Position numbers and translations under genes: made by a program. DNA of 64,000 bases from Paracoccaceae bacterium (GTDB lineage: Bacteria > Pseudomonadota > Alphaproteobacteria > Rhodobacterales > Rhodobacteraceae). The notes below the pieces were generated by a model that did no database searches, was not told the DNA's origin, and saw only the letters and a list, made by a program, of their open reading frames with translations. The DNA lies in assembly GCA_027489375.1 (NCBI GenBank), contig JAIXZW010000007.1, forward strand, positions 62,001-126,000, written 5' to 3'. This document shows, one piece after another, positions 37,379 through 47,536 of this stretch. The first letter of the stretch is position 1. The number at the start of each line of letters is the position of its first letter.

Positions 37379-38355
37379 CGCGCCACCCGCGGCGTCGCGG
37401 CGATGAATGCGTCCAGTTCCGCCCTGCTTCCCGCCCCCTCCATCGGCCCGAGAAAGGTGACATTCCGCGCCCCCGCCGCATTGGCATAGGCCAGCGCCTG
37501 CGCGACCGGCATGCCAAGCCGGCGACAGGCGACATAGGCCCCCCCGAAGCAATCGCCCGCCCCCGTCGGGTCGCGCTCCTGCACGGAAAGGGCCGCGCAA
37601 TCGGTCCTGCTGCCGTCGGCCGCAAAGACCGACGCCCCCGCGCCCCCGCGCTTCAATGCGATCTCCTTGACGCCAAGCGCGAAAAGACGGGCCAGCGCAG
37701 CCCCCTCGCCCGTCACCCCCGCGGCAACCTCCAGCTCCTCGCCCGAGGGCAACAAGAGATCGGCCTGCGCGACCAACCGCTCGAACAGCGCCCGCGTCTC
37801 GGCATCGGCACGCAGTTCCTTGCGCAGGTTCGGGTCCACCGACAAAGACCCGCCCCGCGCCTTGATCCGCGCCACGGCACAGCCGATCACCTCGCGCGCG
37901 CTCGGCATCGTCAGGGCCGACCCCATCACATGGATATGCCCCGCACGGGCGATCACCGCCTCGACAGGGGCCGCAAGCCCGAAACGGGCGGCGGCGGATT
38001 TGGCGATGTTGAAGACGAAATCCCGCGACCCGTCGGCACGGTAGCGCACAAAGGCGGTTCCCGTCGGATACTCCGCATCGACCGATATGGCCGATACGTC
38101 GACCCCGTCACGGGCCAGCCGTCCGGTGTTGACGCGGCCGAAATCGTCGTCACCCACCGCGCCGATCATCGCCGCCGCCCCGCCGATCCGCCCGCACTGG
38201 TCGATGAAGATCGCGGGCGCGCCGCTCGGAAACGGGCCGATCAGCGGCTGCGCCTCGGCGAAACCGTTGCCAGTGGTCGTGGCGACGATCTCGACAAGGA
38301 TTTCCCCGACGCAGATCGTCGGGCCAAGGTCGTCGGGGGCAAGGGGAAAGGTCAT
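37375..38355 (-). CDS. PfkB-family sugar kinase (probable tagatose kinase)
   Basis: A 326-residue ribokinase-fold kinase. The N-terminal substrate motif includes [16 protein letters not shown], and the C-terminal catalytic motif is [11 protein letters not shown] with the general base Asp. It starts at the ATG at 38355 (MTFPLAP). The gene is translationally coupled to the GatZ-like gene and follows the ROK regulator by 19 bp. In comparable alphaproteobacterial clusters this kinase phosphorylates D-tagatose at O6. Fructose, ribulose or another ketose released by the neighbouring dehydrogenases remains possible. Confidence 0.75.
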   Translation of the reverse strand: MTFPLAPDDLGPTICVGEILVEIVATTTGNGFAEAQPLIGPFPSGAPAIFIDQCGRIGGAAAMIGAVGDDDFGRVNTGRLARDGVDVSAISVDAEYPTGTAFVRYRADGSRDFVFNIAKSAAARFGLAAPVEAVIARAGHIHVMGSALTMPSAREVIGCAVARIKARGGSLSVDPNLRKELRADAETRALFERLVAQADLLLPSGEELEVAAGVTGEGAALARLFALGVKEIALKRGGAGASVFAADGSRTDCAALSVQERDPTGAGDCFGGAYVACRRLGMPVAQALAYANAAGARNVTFLGPMEGAGSRAELDAFIAATPRVAR

Positions 38356-38374
38356 CGACGTGTCTTTCGTGGAC

Positions 38375-39589
38375 TTAAGCCGTTTCGCGCTCGTCTTCGG
38401 CGCTGTCATCGGGGGCGAGCATGTCGTTCGACAGCGACAGGAACCGCTGGTGCATCAGACAGGCGGCACCAAAGGCCGATCCGTAAAGCGGATCGTCGTC
38501 CACCACGATGTCCGGCACGGGAAACATCGCGTTGCGCTCGCCCCCCATATGCGCCGCGACCCGCGCCGCGACGAGGGGGTAAAGCGCCGCCACGGACCCG
38601 CCAAGGACGATGCGTTCGGGGTCGATCAGACGGCAAGCCTGCATCAGCGCATAGGCCAGATTGCGCGACCAGTCCTCGGCCACATTGACCGCAGCGGGAA
38701 CGCGGTCGTGCACATCGCCCAGAAAACCCTCCAGATCGGCCTCGGCCCGCCCCGTGGCACTGCGGTATTGCGCCAGCACCGCCTCGCGTCCGATCAGATG
38801 CTCCAGCTTCTTGCCATTGCTTCCCGGCACCAGCGTGTGCCCGATCTCGCCCGCCAACCCGTGACCGCCACGGAACAGCTTGCCGTCGATCACGATGCCG
38901 CCGCCCACGCCCGTCTCCAGCACCAGAAACAGCGTCACCCCCGCGCTCTTGTGCTTGTAGCCATCCCCGATGGCAAAGGCGTTGGCGTCGTTCTCGATCG
39001 TAACCGGCAGCTTCACCGGCAAGACCGCACGCGCGATCTCTCCCAAAGGCGCATCCTGCCAGCCGATCATCGGCGCGATGGCGACGACTCCGTCACCGCG
39101 GATATGCGCGGGCACCGAAAAGCCGATGCCCTGACACCGTCCAAGGTCGTCGGGACCAAGCGCCGCAAGGCCGGCCTCCGCGGCCGCCCGCACCGCAGTC
39201 TCGATCTCCGTCCCCGGCGCATGGAACGGGCGCAAGGTCCGCCCCCGCACCCGCCCCGTCAGATCGACGACCACAGAGGCGATATGCTCCACCCCGATCT
39301 CGACCCCGAGGAACAGCGCCGCCTCGGGAATGAGTTCGAGCAGGATTCCCGGACGCCCCGCCCGCGCCTGATCGGGGCGCTTCGACGCATCGTCCTCCAC
39401 CTCGCGCACAAGCCCGCTGTCGGTCAGCTCCGCCACGATATGACCCGAAGACGAGCGGTTCAGCCCCAGCTTGCGCGCAAGCTCGGCGCGGCTCAGCCTG
39501 CCGAAACCGAACAGGGTCTGCAAGGCGGCCACCACATTTGCCTGCCGGATGCGCCGCGGCGAACTTCCGAAGGCCACAATCTCGCTCAA
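38375..39589 (-). CDS. ROK-family transcriptional regulator
   Basis: A 404-residue protein with an N-terminal winged helix-turn-helix (about 25-70; [20 protein letters not shown]) and a C-terminal ROK sugar-binding domain. It has [20 protein letters not shown] and GEIGHTLV, but the zinc-binding cysteine cluster of typical ROK proteins is not obvious. The likely start is the TTG at 39589, six bases after GGGAGAG; no ATG of suitable position exists. It lies between the epimerase and kinase genes in the leftward operon, so it probably represses this locus and responds to a ketose or polyol. Confidence 0.83.
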   Translation of the reverse strand: MSEIVAFGSSPRRIRQANVVAALQTLFGFGRLSRAELARKLGLNRSSSGHIVAELTDSGLVREVEDDASKRPDQARAGRPGILLELIPEAALFLGVEIGVEHIASVVVDLTGRVRGRTLRPFHAPGTEIETAVRAAAEAGLAALGPDDLGRCQGIGFSVPAHIRGDGVVAIAPMIGWQDAPLGEIARAVLPVKLPVTIENDANAFAIGDGYKHKSAGVTLFLVLETGVGGGIVIDGKLFRGGHGLAGEIGHTLVPGSNGKKLEHLIGREAVLAQYRSATGRAEADLEGFLGDVHDRVPAAVNVAEDWSRNLAYALMQACRLIDPERIVLGGSVAALYPLVAARVAAHMGGERNAMFPVPDIVVDDDPLYGSAFGAACLMHQRFLSLSNDMLAPDDSAEDERETA

Positions 39590-39658
39590 AATCCACTCTC
39601 CCGGTCCATTGCATCCCTGCACCGCCAATAGGGCCGGCACAGGGTTTCGATAAGCCTG

Positions 39659-40543
39659 TCAGGGGCGGGCGTTCGTCGCACGGCGCCGCTTCGCCTCGTC
39701 CATCTTCAGCCCGATATAGGCTTTGGCATGGGCGGCCAGCGGGTCGTTTTCGGTCCATGTGTCGCGCCAGATCGCGCAAGCGAGCGACAGCCCCTCGTCC
39801 ACCACGGCGGTCGAAAAACTTTCGAACACGATGTCACGCTTGTAATCTATGTCCAGAAGGGCATCGAAGATCAGGTCGAAGTTGATCACCCCGTCCCCCA
39901 GATACCCGCGGTTGCTTTCCCCGATGTGGAAATAGCCCAGCTTGTCACCCGCCAGACGGATCGCGGCGGCGGGATTGGCCTCTTCGATGTTCATGTGAAA
40001 GGTATCGAGGTGCAGCCGCACATGGTCCGACCCCGTTTCCCCGATGAACTTCAACCCCTGCGCGGTGGTGTTGAGCAGGTTCGTCTCGAACCGGTTGACC
40101 ACCTCCAGCACCAGATCGACCCCGCAATCGCGGGCCACATCGGCGCTGCGTGCGATGGCCCCGACCGAATTGTCCCAACCCTTGCGGGTCGGCTGGCGGT
40201 TATACTTCGTATGGGCCGAATAAAGGATACCGCCCAGCTTGTTGCCGCCGATGTCGCGCACCGCCCGCAAGGCATCTGCCAGCATCGCCTCGCCGGCCTT
40301 GACCGTGGCCGCGTCCTCGCTCGACACATCCTTGTCGAGCGGCAGCCCCATCGTCACGCCGATTTCCACATCCAGCGATCGCGCCAGCGTCGCCAGCCTG
40401 TCGAGGTTGAACCGCTCGGGCCGCAGATAGGCGAATTCGATGGTCCGATAGCCATGCTCCGCCGACTTGCGCAGCGCCATCTCCAACCCCTCCTGGGTCT
40501 GTCCGCCCGTCCATACGAATGAGTGGATACCGAGTCGCCGCAT
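39659..40543 (-). CDS. D-tagatose/D-allulose 3-epimerase-like protein
   Basis: A 294-residue TIM-barrel sugar isomerase/epimerase. The metal and catalytic residues of ketose 3-epimerases are all present: Glu147 in LEVVNRFE, Asp180 in LDTFHMNIEE, His206 in FHIGESNRG and Glu241 in FESFS. Substrates of this family are D-tagatose, D-allulose, D-fructose and some pentuloses. It is the first gene of the leftward six-gene operon, and ROK follows after 69 bp. GGAGG precedes the ATG at 40543. It could bring unusual ketoses into the tagatose kinase branch. Confidence 0.82.
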   Translation of the reverse strand: MRRLGIHSFVWTGGQTQEGLEMALRKSAEHGYRTIEFAYLRPERFNLDRLATLARSLDVEIGVTMGLPLDKDVSSEDAATVKAGEAMLADALRAVRDIGGNKLGGILYSAHTKYNRQPTRKGWDNSVGAIARSADVARDCGVDLVLEVVNRFETNLLNTTAQGLKFIGETGSDHVRLHLDTFHMNIEEANPAAAIRLAGDKLGYFHIGESNRGYLGDGVINFDLIFDALLDIDYKRDIVFESFSTAVVDEGLSLACAIWRDTWTENDPLAAHAKAYIGLKMDEAKRRRATNARP

Positions 40544-40767
40544 CGAAGCCTCCAATATGTTTGTAAAGACAACGAATGCTCTCGACCCGATATTGTCAAG
40601 ATGCCTGCACATAACTGTCCAAAAATTCGGCTTTTTCTGCGATGCAGCGTGAAAATTCGGCAACTCGGCATAAGTTGCTTGTTGACACAAATTCCAATGC
40701 GGGTAATTTGCTGTATAACACAACATATACCGCCACACGGTGGGTCGCCTTGGAAACGGAGGGGAAC
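40544..40767. promoter_or_regulatory. Divergent AT-rich control region of the polyol locus
   Basis: This 224-bp stretch is clearly more AT-rich than its surroundings. TTGACA lies at 40682-40687 (+) with TAATTT 16 bp on. A leftward TTGACA lies at 40594-40599 (-) facing the epimerase operon. Between them, AAAATTCGGC occurs twice, at 40622-40631 and 40652-40661, in direct repeat exactly 30 bp apart, fitting two AraC-family half-sites on one face of the helix. GGAGGGGAAC before 40768 is the ribosome-binding site of the regulator. Confidence 0.65.
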
Positions 40768-41709
40768 ATGAAAGCGCAGCTTCGGATCGTCCCCGACTAC
40801 GAGGTGATCGTCTGCCCGCCCGAGGAAAGCTTCCGCTGGTTCACGCATGACTATCCCTTCCGTCTGGCAAAGTGGAACTACCACCCCGAATACGAACTCC
40901 ACCTGACCCGCCTGTCCTCGGGCACCATGATGGTGGGGGACTATCTGGGCGATTTCGAACCCGGTTCGCTGATCCTGACGGGGCCGAACGTCCCGCATAA
41001 CTGGGTGAGCAACATCCCCCCGGGCGAGGTGCTCGAAAACCGCGACATGCTGGTGCAATTCACGCCCGATTTCGCCGAAAAGGTCGCGGGCCTCTGCCCC
41101 GAGATGCGGGCGATCCGCACGCTGTTCGACGATGCCGCCCACGGGGTGGAATTCTTCGGACGGACCGCCGAAACCGGACGCCGCCTGCTTGCCGATATCG
41201 GTCAGGCGCGGGGCGGCGAGCGTGTGCTGACCTTCCTGCGCCTGATGGATGCTCTGGCGCAGGACGGCGGCGAGCGGCGGCGCCTGTCGCGGCTTGCACC
41301 CGCACGGCAGGCCGAACTGCCCCGCGGCATCGACGCCGCCTTGCGCTTCATGAACGAAACCCATGCCGAAGATATCGACCTCGCCACCGTCGCGGCGCGT
41401 GCGGGCCTGACCCCGCAAAGCTTCTCGCGCCAGTTCCGGCGGCAGACGGGCTATTCCTTCGCCAGTTACCTCGTGCTCACGCGGGTCTATGCCGCCTGCA
41501 CGCTGCTGACGCAGACGCACCGCCCCGTCACGGAAATCTGCTACGAGGTGGGCTTCAACAACATCGCCAATTTCAACCGCCAATTCCTCAAGATCTGCGG
41601 TCGCACGCCTTCGGACTACCGGAGAATCGCGCACCGGATCGGCTCGGATGCGGCAGCAGCCATGCCTTATACGGCACGTTCGGGGGCCATTTCGGGCGGA
41701 AAAGTATAG
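40768..41709 (+). CDS. AraC-family transcriptional regulator
   Basis: A 313-residue regulator with an N-terminal cupin-like sensor domain (YHPEYELHLT near 39-48, GPNVPHNW near 73-80) and a C-terminal AraC DNA-binding domain from about residue 205. The first helix-turn-helix contains DLATVAARAGLTPQSFSRQF and the second VTEICYEVGFNNIANFNRQF, followed by GRTPSDYR. The ATG at 40768 follows GGAGG; in-frame codons upstream fall within the promoter region. Being the first gene of the rightward unit, it likely activates the ABC transporter and dehydrogenase genes in the presence of the polyol. Confidence 0.87.
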   Translation: MKAQLRIVPDYEVIVCPPEESFRWFTHDYPFRLAKWNYHPEYELHLTRLSSGTMMVGDYLGDFEPGSLILTGPNVPHNWVSNIPPGEVLENRDMLVQFTPDFAEKVAGLCPEMRAIRTLFDDAAHGVEFFGRTAETGRRLLADIGQARGGERVLTFLRLMDALAQDGGERRRLSRLAPARQAELPRGIDAALRFMNETHAEDIDLATVAARAGLTPQSFSRQFRRQTGYSFASYLVLTRVYAACTLLTQTHRPVTEICYEVGFNNIANFNRQFLKICGRTPSDYRRIAHRIGSDAAAAMPYTARSGAISGGKV

Positions 41710-41922
41710 GCAGGGCGCAATCTGCGCGTGGCGGCGGTCACAAACCGCGGCCTACAGTGACCAGGTCGGCAGGAGAGGAGCCTGCCGGCCATTGACCGGA
41801 AGAATTCGATTTCGGCCCGGACGCGCGGTGAACTCCGCGGTTCGGGAACGGGAAACCCTTGCCGGAAAACGGAAAAATCCGGCGGGGCAAGACGAAGAAC
41901 ATCAAGCAAGGAGGAGTTGCGA

Positions 41923-43356
41923 ATGTTTATGAGACACAAGGGCGGGCTTACCGCACTGGCAATCGCGCTGATGACATCGGCCCTGCCCGCTCATGCGGAT
42001 TTCTGGTCCGATGCGGGCGCGAAGTACAAGGGCGTCGTCCTGCACGGCGTGACCGAAAGCAGCCCGCCGTCCGCCTATATCAAGGACGTTCTGGCCCCCG
42101 AATTCGAAGCCAAGACCGGCATCAAGGTCGAAATCGAAACCACCTCGTGGGACCAGATGTACGACAAGGCGATCAAGGACATGGAAGCCGGCACCGGCAT
42201 CTATGACATGGTCTACATCGAACAGGACATCATCTACGCCTATCTGCAGCGCAACTTCCTCGTGAACATGACCAAGGCGCTGGCCGAGAAGCCGGAACTG
42301 AAGGCGGCGACCTACGACGAAAGCCACTTCACCACCTTCGCCAACTACTTCAAGAACGGCGACGGCGACCTCTTCGGCGTTCCGATGGAAGCCTTCATCA
42401 AGGTCTACCTCTACCGCACCGACCTCTTCAACGATCCGGCCATCCAGGCCGCGTTCAAGGAAAAGACCGGCAAGGACCTGAAACCTGCGACCACGCACGA
42501 AGATTACACCGCCATCGCCGACTTCTTCACCGAATACGGCAAGGCAAACGGCCTCGACCTCTGGGGTTCGACCGCGCAGGCCCACACCGGCCATCCGGCA
42601 TCGTGGTATGAATTCTTCGAATCCATCGCCCCGACCTTCGGCGTCTACAACTGGGGCATCGACGCGAACAACAACTACGCAGCCTCGGTCGCCAACGGCG
42701 GCACGATGAACAGCGACAAGGCCAAGGAAGCACTGAAGTGGTGGCTCCACCTGCGCGACATCGCGCCGCCGGAATCGCCGCAATCGACCTGGACCGAAAC
42801 CGCGACCACCTTCGCGGCCGGTCGCGTGGCCCAAGGCCTGATCTACGGCGAAAACGCCGCATGGATCGCGTCCGACGCCTCGAAGTCCAAGGTCGTCGGC
42901 ATGGTCGGCACGGCGCTCCCGCCGCTGTCGGACGGCGTGATGGCCGATGCCGAATCCGGCAAGGGCTACATCGGCTACTATGACGGCGGCGCCTTCGGCC
43001 TGCCGGCCTCGTCGAAGAACCAGGAAGCGGCCCTGCTCTTCCTGCAATACATCGGTCAGGACGAAGTCCAGCCGGGTTGGGCGGCCGCCGCGCCGCGCAT
43101 CACCAACACCGCGACCTATGACGCGCAGGAAGTGAAGGACATGAACGCCCAGCTCGGCGGCTACTACGACATGCTGCGCGACCAGGGCAAACTCTTCGCC
43201 GGTGCTCCCCCCTACCCGTTCCACGCACAGGTGCGTGAAGCGACCGCTCCGATCTTCTACGACATCCTGACCGGCAAGATCGGTCCGGACGAAGGTCTCG
43301 ACGCGATGGCCGCCAAGGCCGAGGAAGAACTGACCTCGCTCGGCTACCGCAAGTAA
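41923..43356 (+). CDS. Polyol/sugar ABC transporter substrate-binding protein
   Basis: A 477-residue family 1 extracellular solute-binding protein. The signal peptide has hydrophobic residues 9-20 and is probably cut after AHA (about 23). The mature protein starts [12 protein letters not shown]. It shows [16 protein letters not shown] and a [15 protein letters not shown] block typical of SmoE-type mannitol/sorbitol binding proteins. AAGGAGG stands eight bases before the ATG at 41923; a TTG two codons earlier is possible. An intra-operon hairpin follows the gene, consistent with higher expression than the permeases. The ligand is inferred from the neighbouring dehydrogenases. Confidence 0.85.
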   Translation: MFMRHKGGLTALAIALMTSALPAHADFWSDAGAKYKGVVLHGVTESSPPSAYIKDVLAPEFEAKTGIKVEIETTSWDQMYDKAIKDMEAGTGIYDMVYIEQDIIYAYLQRNFLVNMTKALAEKPELKAATYDESHFTTFANYFKNGDGDLFGVPMEAFIKVYLYRTDLFNDPAIQAAFKEKTGKDLKPATTHEDYTAIADFFTEYGKANGLDLWGSTAQAHTGHPASWYEFFESIAPTFGVYNWGIDANNNYAASVANGGTMNSDKAKEALKWWLHLRDIAPPESPQSTWTETATTFAAGRVAQGLIYGENAAWIASDASKSKVVGMVGTALPPLSDGVMADAESGKGYIGYYDGGAFGLPASSKNQEAALLFLQYIGQDEVQPGWAAAAPRITNTATYDAQEVKDMNAQLGGYYDMLRDQGKLFAGAPPYPFHAQVREATAPIFYDILTGKIGPDEGLDAMAAKAEEELTSLGYRK

Positions 43357-43376
43357 GGGTCCCCTCCCTGACCCGG

Positions 43377-43412
43377 TATGGGCCGCCCACGCTCGGGCGG
43401 CCCGTATTTTCC
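43377..43412 (+). terminator. Attenuating hairpin after the binding-protein gene
   Basis: GGGCCGCCC (43380-43388) pairs with GGGCGGCCC (43395-43403), then GTATTTTCC. It lies between the binding-protein and permease genes. This is a usual place for a partial terminator that also protects the 3' end of the upstream message. Confidence 0.75.
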
Positions 43413-43470
43413 GCCGCCATCCGCGCCGGAACTGTGCTTACACTCCCCAACCGAGATAGAGGGTGAACCT

Positions 43471-44346
43471 ATGCAATCGAAAAAGCTGGGCTGGCTGCTG
43501 CTTTCGCCGACCCTGTTCATCTTGGGTCTCTTCGGCATCTTTCCGTTCATCTATGTGGTCTGGGTGTCCTTCCACGAATGGAACCCCTTCGCCGCCAACC
43601 CCGAAAAGCTGTTCAACTGGGCCGAAAACTACCGCAAGGTCGTGTTCGACGCGCAATTCCTCGCCTCGCTCGGCGTGACGCTGGCCTTCGTCTTCTTCGC
43701 CGTCGTCTCCGAGGTGGTGATCGGCTACCTGCTCGCGCAGGCCTTCATGAAGAACTTCCCCGGCAAGTCCTTCTTCCGCACCATCCACACCCTGCCCCTG
43801 ATCATGGCACCGATCATCGTCGGCTCGATCTGGAAGCTGATGACCACGCCCTCCATCGGGATCATCCCGAACCTTCTGGACACATGGTTCGGGATCGACC
43901 TCAACATCGGCCAGAGCGCGCTTGCCGCCTTCAGCATCACCGTGATCATGGACATCTGGCACTGGACGCCACTCGTCACGCTCTCGCTCATCGCGGCACT
44001 CGTCTCGCTCCCCTCGGACCCGTTCGAACAGGCGCAGATCGACGGCGCGAACAAGCGTCAGGTGTTCTGGCACATCACCCTTCCGATGATCCGCCCCGCG
44101 CTCATCGCCACGGTCTTCATCCGCCTGATGGACGCCATGCGCACCGTGGACGAGGTGCTGATGCTCACCGGCGGCGGCCCCGGCTCGGCCACGCGCTACG
44201 TCGGCGTGCACATCTACAAAGAGGTCTTCCCGCGCACGAACTACGGCTACGGCTCGGCAATCTCGGTGATCGTGCTCTACCTGTCCATCGTGATCTGCTG
44301 GCTGCTCTACGTCAGCCTGATCGCCCCCAGAAACAAGAAAGGATGA
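43471..44346 (+). CDS. Polyol ABC transporter permease 1
   Basis: A 291-residue inner-membrane protein with six hydrophobic helices. The EAA loop region reads EQAQIDGANKRQVFWHITLPMIRP near 195-217 (given here as EQAQIDGANKRQ and VFWHITLPMIRP). It matches MalF-type permeases of the SmoF group. The ATG at 43471 gives the typical short cytosolic start MQSKKLGW. Its TGA is followed within nine bases by the start of the second permease. Confidence 0.9.
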   Translation: MQSKKLGWLLLSPTLFILGLFGIFPFIYVVWVSFHEWNPFAANPEKLFNWAENYRKVVFDAQFLASLGVTLAFVFFAVVSEVVIGYLLAQAFMKNFPGKSFFRTIHTLPLIMAPIIVGSIWKLMTTPSIGIIPNLLDTWFGIDLNIGQSALAAFSITVIMDIWHWTPLVTLSLIAALVSLPSDPFEQAQIDGANKRQVFWHITLPMIRPALIATVFIRLMDAMRTVDEVLMLTGGGPGSATRYVGVHIYKEVFPRTNYGYGSAISVIVLYLSIVICWLLYVSLIAPRNKKG

Positions 44347-44351
44347 CCGCC

Positions 44352-45188
44352 ATGAAGCGGAGCAACCCCTGGCTGGCCGTCCTGTTCTGGACCTTTCTCA
44401 GCTTTCTGACCCTCTTTCCGATCTACTGGCTCTTCGTCATCTCGGTCAAACCCGCGGTCGACTTGTTCTCGACGCCCGACATCCTGCTGACCGCGATCGA
44501 CTGGCAGAACTACGTCAAGGTGATGAACGACAGCACCCTGCGCGGCTACATGATGAACTCGCTCATCATCTCGACCGGCAACGCGGTTCTGGTGACGACG
44601 CTCGGCTTTCTGGCCTGCTACGCGCTGACGCGCTTCGACCTGCCCGGCAAGGAAAGCGTGTTCTTCTGGACGATCACCAACCGCATGGCCCCGCCCGCGG
44701 TGTTCCTGCTGCCGCTCTACCTCCTGCTCACGCAGGTCTACGTGATCGGCGATTTCAAGCTGGCGGACACGCATCTGGGCATGATCCTCGTCTACTGCAC
44801 CTTCAACCTGCCCTTCGCCATCTGGACCCTGCGCCCCACGCTCGACGGCATCCCCAAGGAACTGGACGAAGCCGCCGTGGTCGATGGCGCCAGCGCGTGG
44901 AAGGTGATCTCGGACATCATCTTCCCCCTCGCACGGCCCGGACTTGCCGTGACGCTGATCCTCACCTGGGTCTTCGCTTGGAACGAATACCTGCTGGCCG
45001 CGACGCTCACCAACTTCAACGCCCGCACCCTGACGACGGGCCTGTCGGAATATGTCACCACCACCGGCACCGAATGGGGCGTCATGGCGGCGATCTCGGT
45101 CTTCACGCTGATTCCGGCGCTGATCGTCTTCGGCATGGTGCAAAAGCATATCGTGGCCGGCCTCACCTTCGGCGCCGTGAAAGGATGA
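44352..45188 (+). CDS. Polyol ABC transporter permease 2
   Basis: A 278-residue MalG-type permease with six hydrophobic helices. The EAA loop contains ELDEAAVVDGASAWKV followed by IIFPLARPGLAVT. The ATG at 44352 has AAGGA at good spacing; the ATG at 44343, which overlaps the upstream stop, lacks room for a ribosome-binding site. It forms the channel with permease 1. Confidence 0.9.
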   Translation: MKRSNPWLAVLFWTFLSFLTLFPIYWLFVISVKPAVDLFSTPDILLTAIDWQNYVKVMNDSTLRGYMMNSLIISTGNAVLVTTLGFLACYALTRFDLPGKESVFFWTITNRMAPPAVFLLPLYLLLTQVYVIGDFKLADTHLGMILVYCTFNLPFAIWTLRPTLDGIPKELDEAAVVDGASAWKVISDIIFPLARPGLAVTLILTWVFAWNEYLLAATLTNFNARTLTTGLSEYVTTTGTEWGVMAAISVFTLIPALIVFGMVQKHIVAGLTFGAVKG

Positions 45189-45192
45189 CGCG

Positions 45193-45396
45193 ATGAGCGA
45201 CAAAACCGAAAACACCGCCAAATCCGGCTTCCTGCCCATCGAGACGAACTGGTTCGACCGTCTCTTCATCTCGGTCGTGATCTGGGTCGCGCTGTCCTTG
45301 TTCTGGATGCGCTTCATCGAACCGCTGGGCCTCTCGGTCTGGATCGCCGCCGCAATCTCGGTCGCCCTCGGCGCCCATATCATTCGGAAGGGTTGA
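45193..45396 (+). CDS. Small two-helix membrane protein within the polyol ABC operon
   Basis: A 67-residue protein with a polar N terminus and two hydrophobic segments (about 26-43 and 48-62), ending RKG. It starts 4 bp after the second permease stop, and the zinc dehydrogenase starts 3 bp after it, so it is embedded in the operon. I do not recognise a named family; small proteins at this position occur in other alphaproteobacterial sugar and glycerol ABC operons (for example DUF2160 types). It may be an accessory subunit of the transporter. Confidence 0.75.
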   Translation: MSDKTENTAKSGFLPIETNWFDRLFISVVIWVALSLFWMRFIEPLGLSVWIAAAISVALGAHIIRKG

Positions 45397-45399
45397 GCG

Positions 45400-46443
45400 A
45401 TGAAATCGCTTGTTCTTGAACAGAAACTGGACCTGTCGCTGCGCGATTTCCCCATCGAGAAAGACGAGGTGATGGGTCCGCATGACGTGCGCATCAAGCT
45501 GCACACCGTCGGCATCTGCGGATCGGACGTGCACTACTACACCCACGGCAAGATCGGCCCGTTCGAGGTGAAAGCCCCGATGATCCTCGGCCACGAAGCC
45601 TCGGGCACGGTGATCGAATGCGGCGCGGCCGTCACCACGCTCAAACCCGGCGACCGCGTCTGCATGGAGCCGGGCATCCCCGACCCCAACAGCCGTGCGA
45701 CGCGGCTCGGCATGTACAACATCGACCCCGCCGTGCGCTTCTGGGCCACCCCGCCGGTGCATGGCATCCTGCGTCCGAGCTGCGTGCATCCCGAAGCCTT
45801 CACCTTCAAACTGCCCGACAACGTGTCCTTTGCCGAAGGCGCGATGGTCGAACCGCTCGCCGTGGGCGTCCATGCCGCCACCAAGGCCCGCATCCGCCCC
45901 GGCGACATCGCCCTTGTCATGGGCGCGGGTCCGATCGGCCTCGTGACGGCACTTGCCGCCCTCGCCGCAGGCTGCGCGCGCGTCTTCGTCACCGACATCG
46001 ACGATGCAAAGCTGGAAATCGCGGCCAGCCTCGGCCCGATAACGCCGATCAACGTGCTGAAAGAGGACATGGTCCAGCGCATCCGTCAGGCCACCGACGG
46101 CTGGGGAGTCGAGGTGGTCTTCGAAGCCACCGGCAGCCCGCAAGCGGCGGCGACGGTGTTCGAACCCCTCTGCCCCGGAGGCTGCGTGGTGATGATCGGC
46201 GGGCAACCCAACCCGATCTCCTACGACGCCGGCGCCGCGATGGTGCGCGAGGCGCGGGTCGAAAACATCTTCCGCTACGCCCATGTCTTTCCGCGCTGCG
46301 TGGCCATGCTCTCCTCGGGGGCCATCGACGTGAAGCCCCTGCTCACCCGCAAATTCGAATTCAACGACAGTGTGCGCGCCTTCGAAATCGCTGCATCCGC
46401 GCCCAAGGGCGACGTGAAGATGCAGATCGAATTGCCGCAATAA
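45400..46443 (+). CDS. Zinc-dependent polyol (xylitol/sorbitol-type) dehydrogenase
   Basis: A 347-residue medium-chain dehydrogenase. Catalytic zinc ligands are Cys40 in [10 protein letters not shown], His65 and Glu66 in LGHEASG. The NAD-binding motif is GAGPIG in the second half, followed by DIDDAKL with an acidic residue that favours NAD. The structural-zinc cysteine cluster is absent, as in many sorbitol and xylitol dehydrogenases. [14 protein letters not shown] is typical of xylitol dehydrogenase, which makes D-xylulose. D-arabitol or sorbitol are alternatives. It is translationally close to the small membrane protein and the ATPase. Confidence 0.85.
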   Translation: MKSLVLEQKLDLSLRDFPIEKDEVMGPHDVRIKLHTVGICGSDVHYYTHGKIGPFEVKAPMILGHEASGTVIECGAAVTTLKPGDRVCMEPGIPDPNSRATRLGMYNIDPAVRFWATPPVHGILRPSCVHPEAFTFKLPDNVSFAEGAMVEPLAVGVHAATKARIRPGDIALVMGAGPIGLVTALAALAAGCARVFVTDIDDAKLEIAASLGPITPINVLKEDMVQRIRQATDGWGVEVVFEATGSPQAAATVFEPLCPGGCVVMIGGQPNPISYDAGAAMVREARVENIFRYAHVFPRCVAMLSSGAIDVKPLLTRKFEFNDSVRAFEIAASAPKGDVKMQIELPQ

Positions 46444-46456
46444 GGGAGCGACCACG

Positions 46457-47518
46457 ATGGGTAACGTTCAGATCAAGGGCGTGACGAAGAATTACGGTGG
46501 CGTCCGCGTCATGCACGGCGTCGACGTGGACATCGAGGATGGCGAATTCGTCGTCCTCGTCGGCCCCTCGGGCTGCGGCAAGTCCACGCTCCTGCGCATG
46601 ATCGCGGGGCTGGAAGAGATCAGCGGCGGACAGATCAGCATCGGCGGGCGCATCGTCAACGACATCCCGCCCAAAGAGCGCGACATCGCGATGGTGTTCC
46701 AGTCCTACGCGCTCTACCCCCACAAGACCGTGGCCGAGAACATGGGCTTTCCCCTCCTCATGGCCAAACGCCCCAAGGCCGAGATCGCGGAAAAGGTGAA
46801 CCGCGCGGCGGAAATCCTCGACCTCACCAAATATCTCGACCGCTACCCCAAGCAGCTTTCGGGCGGCCAGCGCCAGCGCGTCGCGATGGGCCGCGCCATC
46901 GTCCGCGACCCGCAGGTGTTCCTTTTCGACGAACCGCTGTCCAACCTTGACGCCAAGCTCCGCGTCACCATGCGGGTCGAGATCAAGGAACTGCACCAGC
47001 GGCTCAAGACCACGACCGTCTACGTCACCCACGACCAGATCGAGGCGATGACGATGGCGAACAAGATCGTCGTCATGCGCGACGGACGCGTCGAACAGAT
47101 CGGCCGCCCGCTCGACCTTTACGACCGCCCCGTCAACCTTTTCGTGGCGGGCTTCATCGGCAGCCCGTCGATGAATTTCCTGCAAGGCAAGGTCGCGACG
47201 CAAGGCGGCAAACAGGTCGTGCTGACCGAACAGGGCATTGCCCTTCCGCTTGACGGCGTGCAGGTCGAAGACGGCCGCGCCGTGACCTACGGCATCCGCC
47301 CCGAACACATCACCATCGGCGCGGGCGGCATTCCCGTCGACGTGTCGGTCTTCGAACCGACCGGATCGGAAACGCTCATCTTCGGCCGCGTCGGCGGCGT
47401 TCCCATCGACGCCCTCGTGCGCGAACGGATCGAAGAGGAACCGGGCAAGACGATGCTGTTCCGCATCGACCCGCGCAAGGCGCATGTCTTCGATCAGGCC
47501 ACCGGCCAGCGTCTGTAA
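46457..47518 (+). CDS. Polyol ABC transporter ATPase (SmoK/UgpC/MalK family)
   Basis: A 353-residue ATPase with Walker [11 protein letters not shown]-loop [12 protein letters not shown], signature [14 protein letters not shown], Walker [12 protein letters not shown] and switch [10 protein letters not shown]. The C-terminal third (from about 240) is the TOBE/MalK-type regulatory domain, starting near [11 protein letters not shown]. It energises the two permeases above. It lies 13 bp after the zinc dehydrogenase. Confidence 0.92.
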   Translation: MGNVQIKGVTKNYGGVRVMHGVDVDIEDGEFVVLVGPSGCGKSTLLRMIAGLEEISGGQISIGGRIVNDIPPKERDIAMVFQSYALYPHKTVAENMGFPLLMAKRPKAEIAEKVNRAAEILDLTKYLDRYPKQLSGGQRQRVAMGRAIVRDPQVFLFDEPLSNLDAKLRVTMRVEIKELHQRLKTTTVYVTHDQIEAMTMANKIVVMRDGRVEQIGRPLDLYDRPVNLFVAGFIGSPSMNFLQGKVATQGGKQVVLTEQGIALPLDGVQVEDGRAVTYGIRPEHITIGAGGIPVDVSVFEPTGSETLIFGRVGGVPIDALVRERIEEEPGKTMLFRIDPRKAHVFDQATGQRL

Positions 47519-47536
47519 GGGAAAAGGGGCGAAGCA

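Noticed and set aside
45400..46443. Loss of the structural-zinc cysteines as a sign of an inactive dehydrogenase
   Set aside because: Many active sorbitol and xylitol dehydrogenases lack this cluster, and the catalytic zinc ligands Cys40, His65 and Glu66 are intact.
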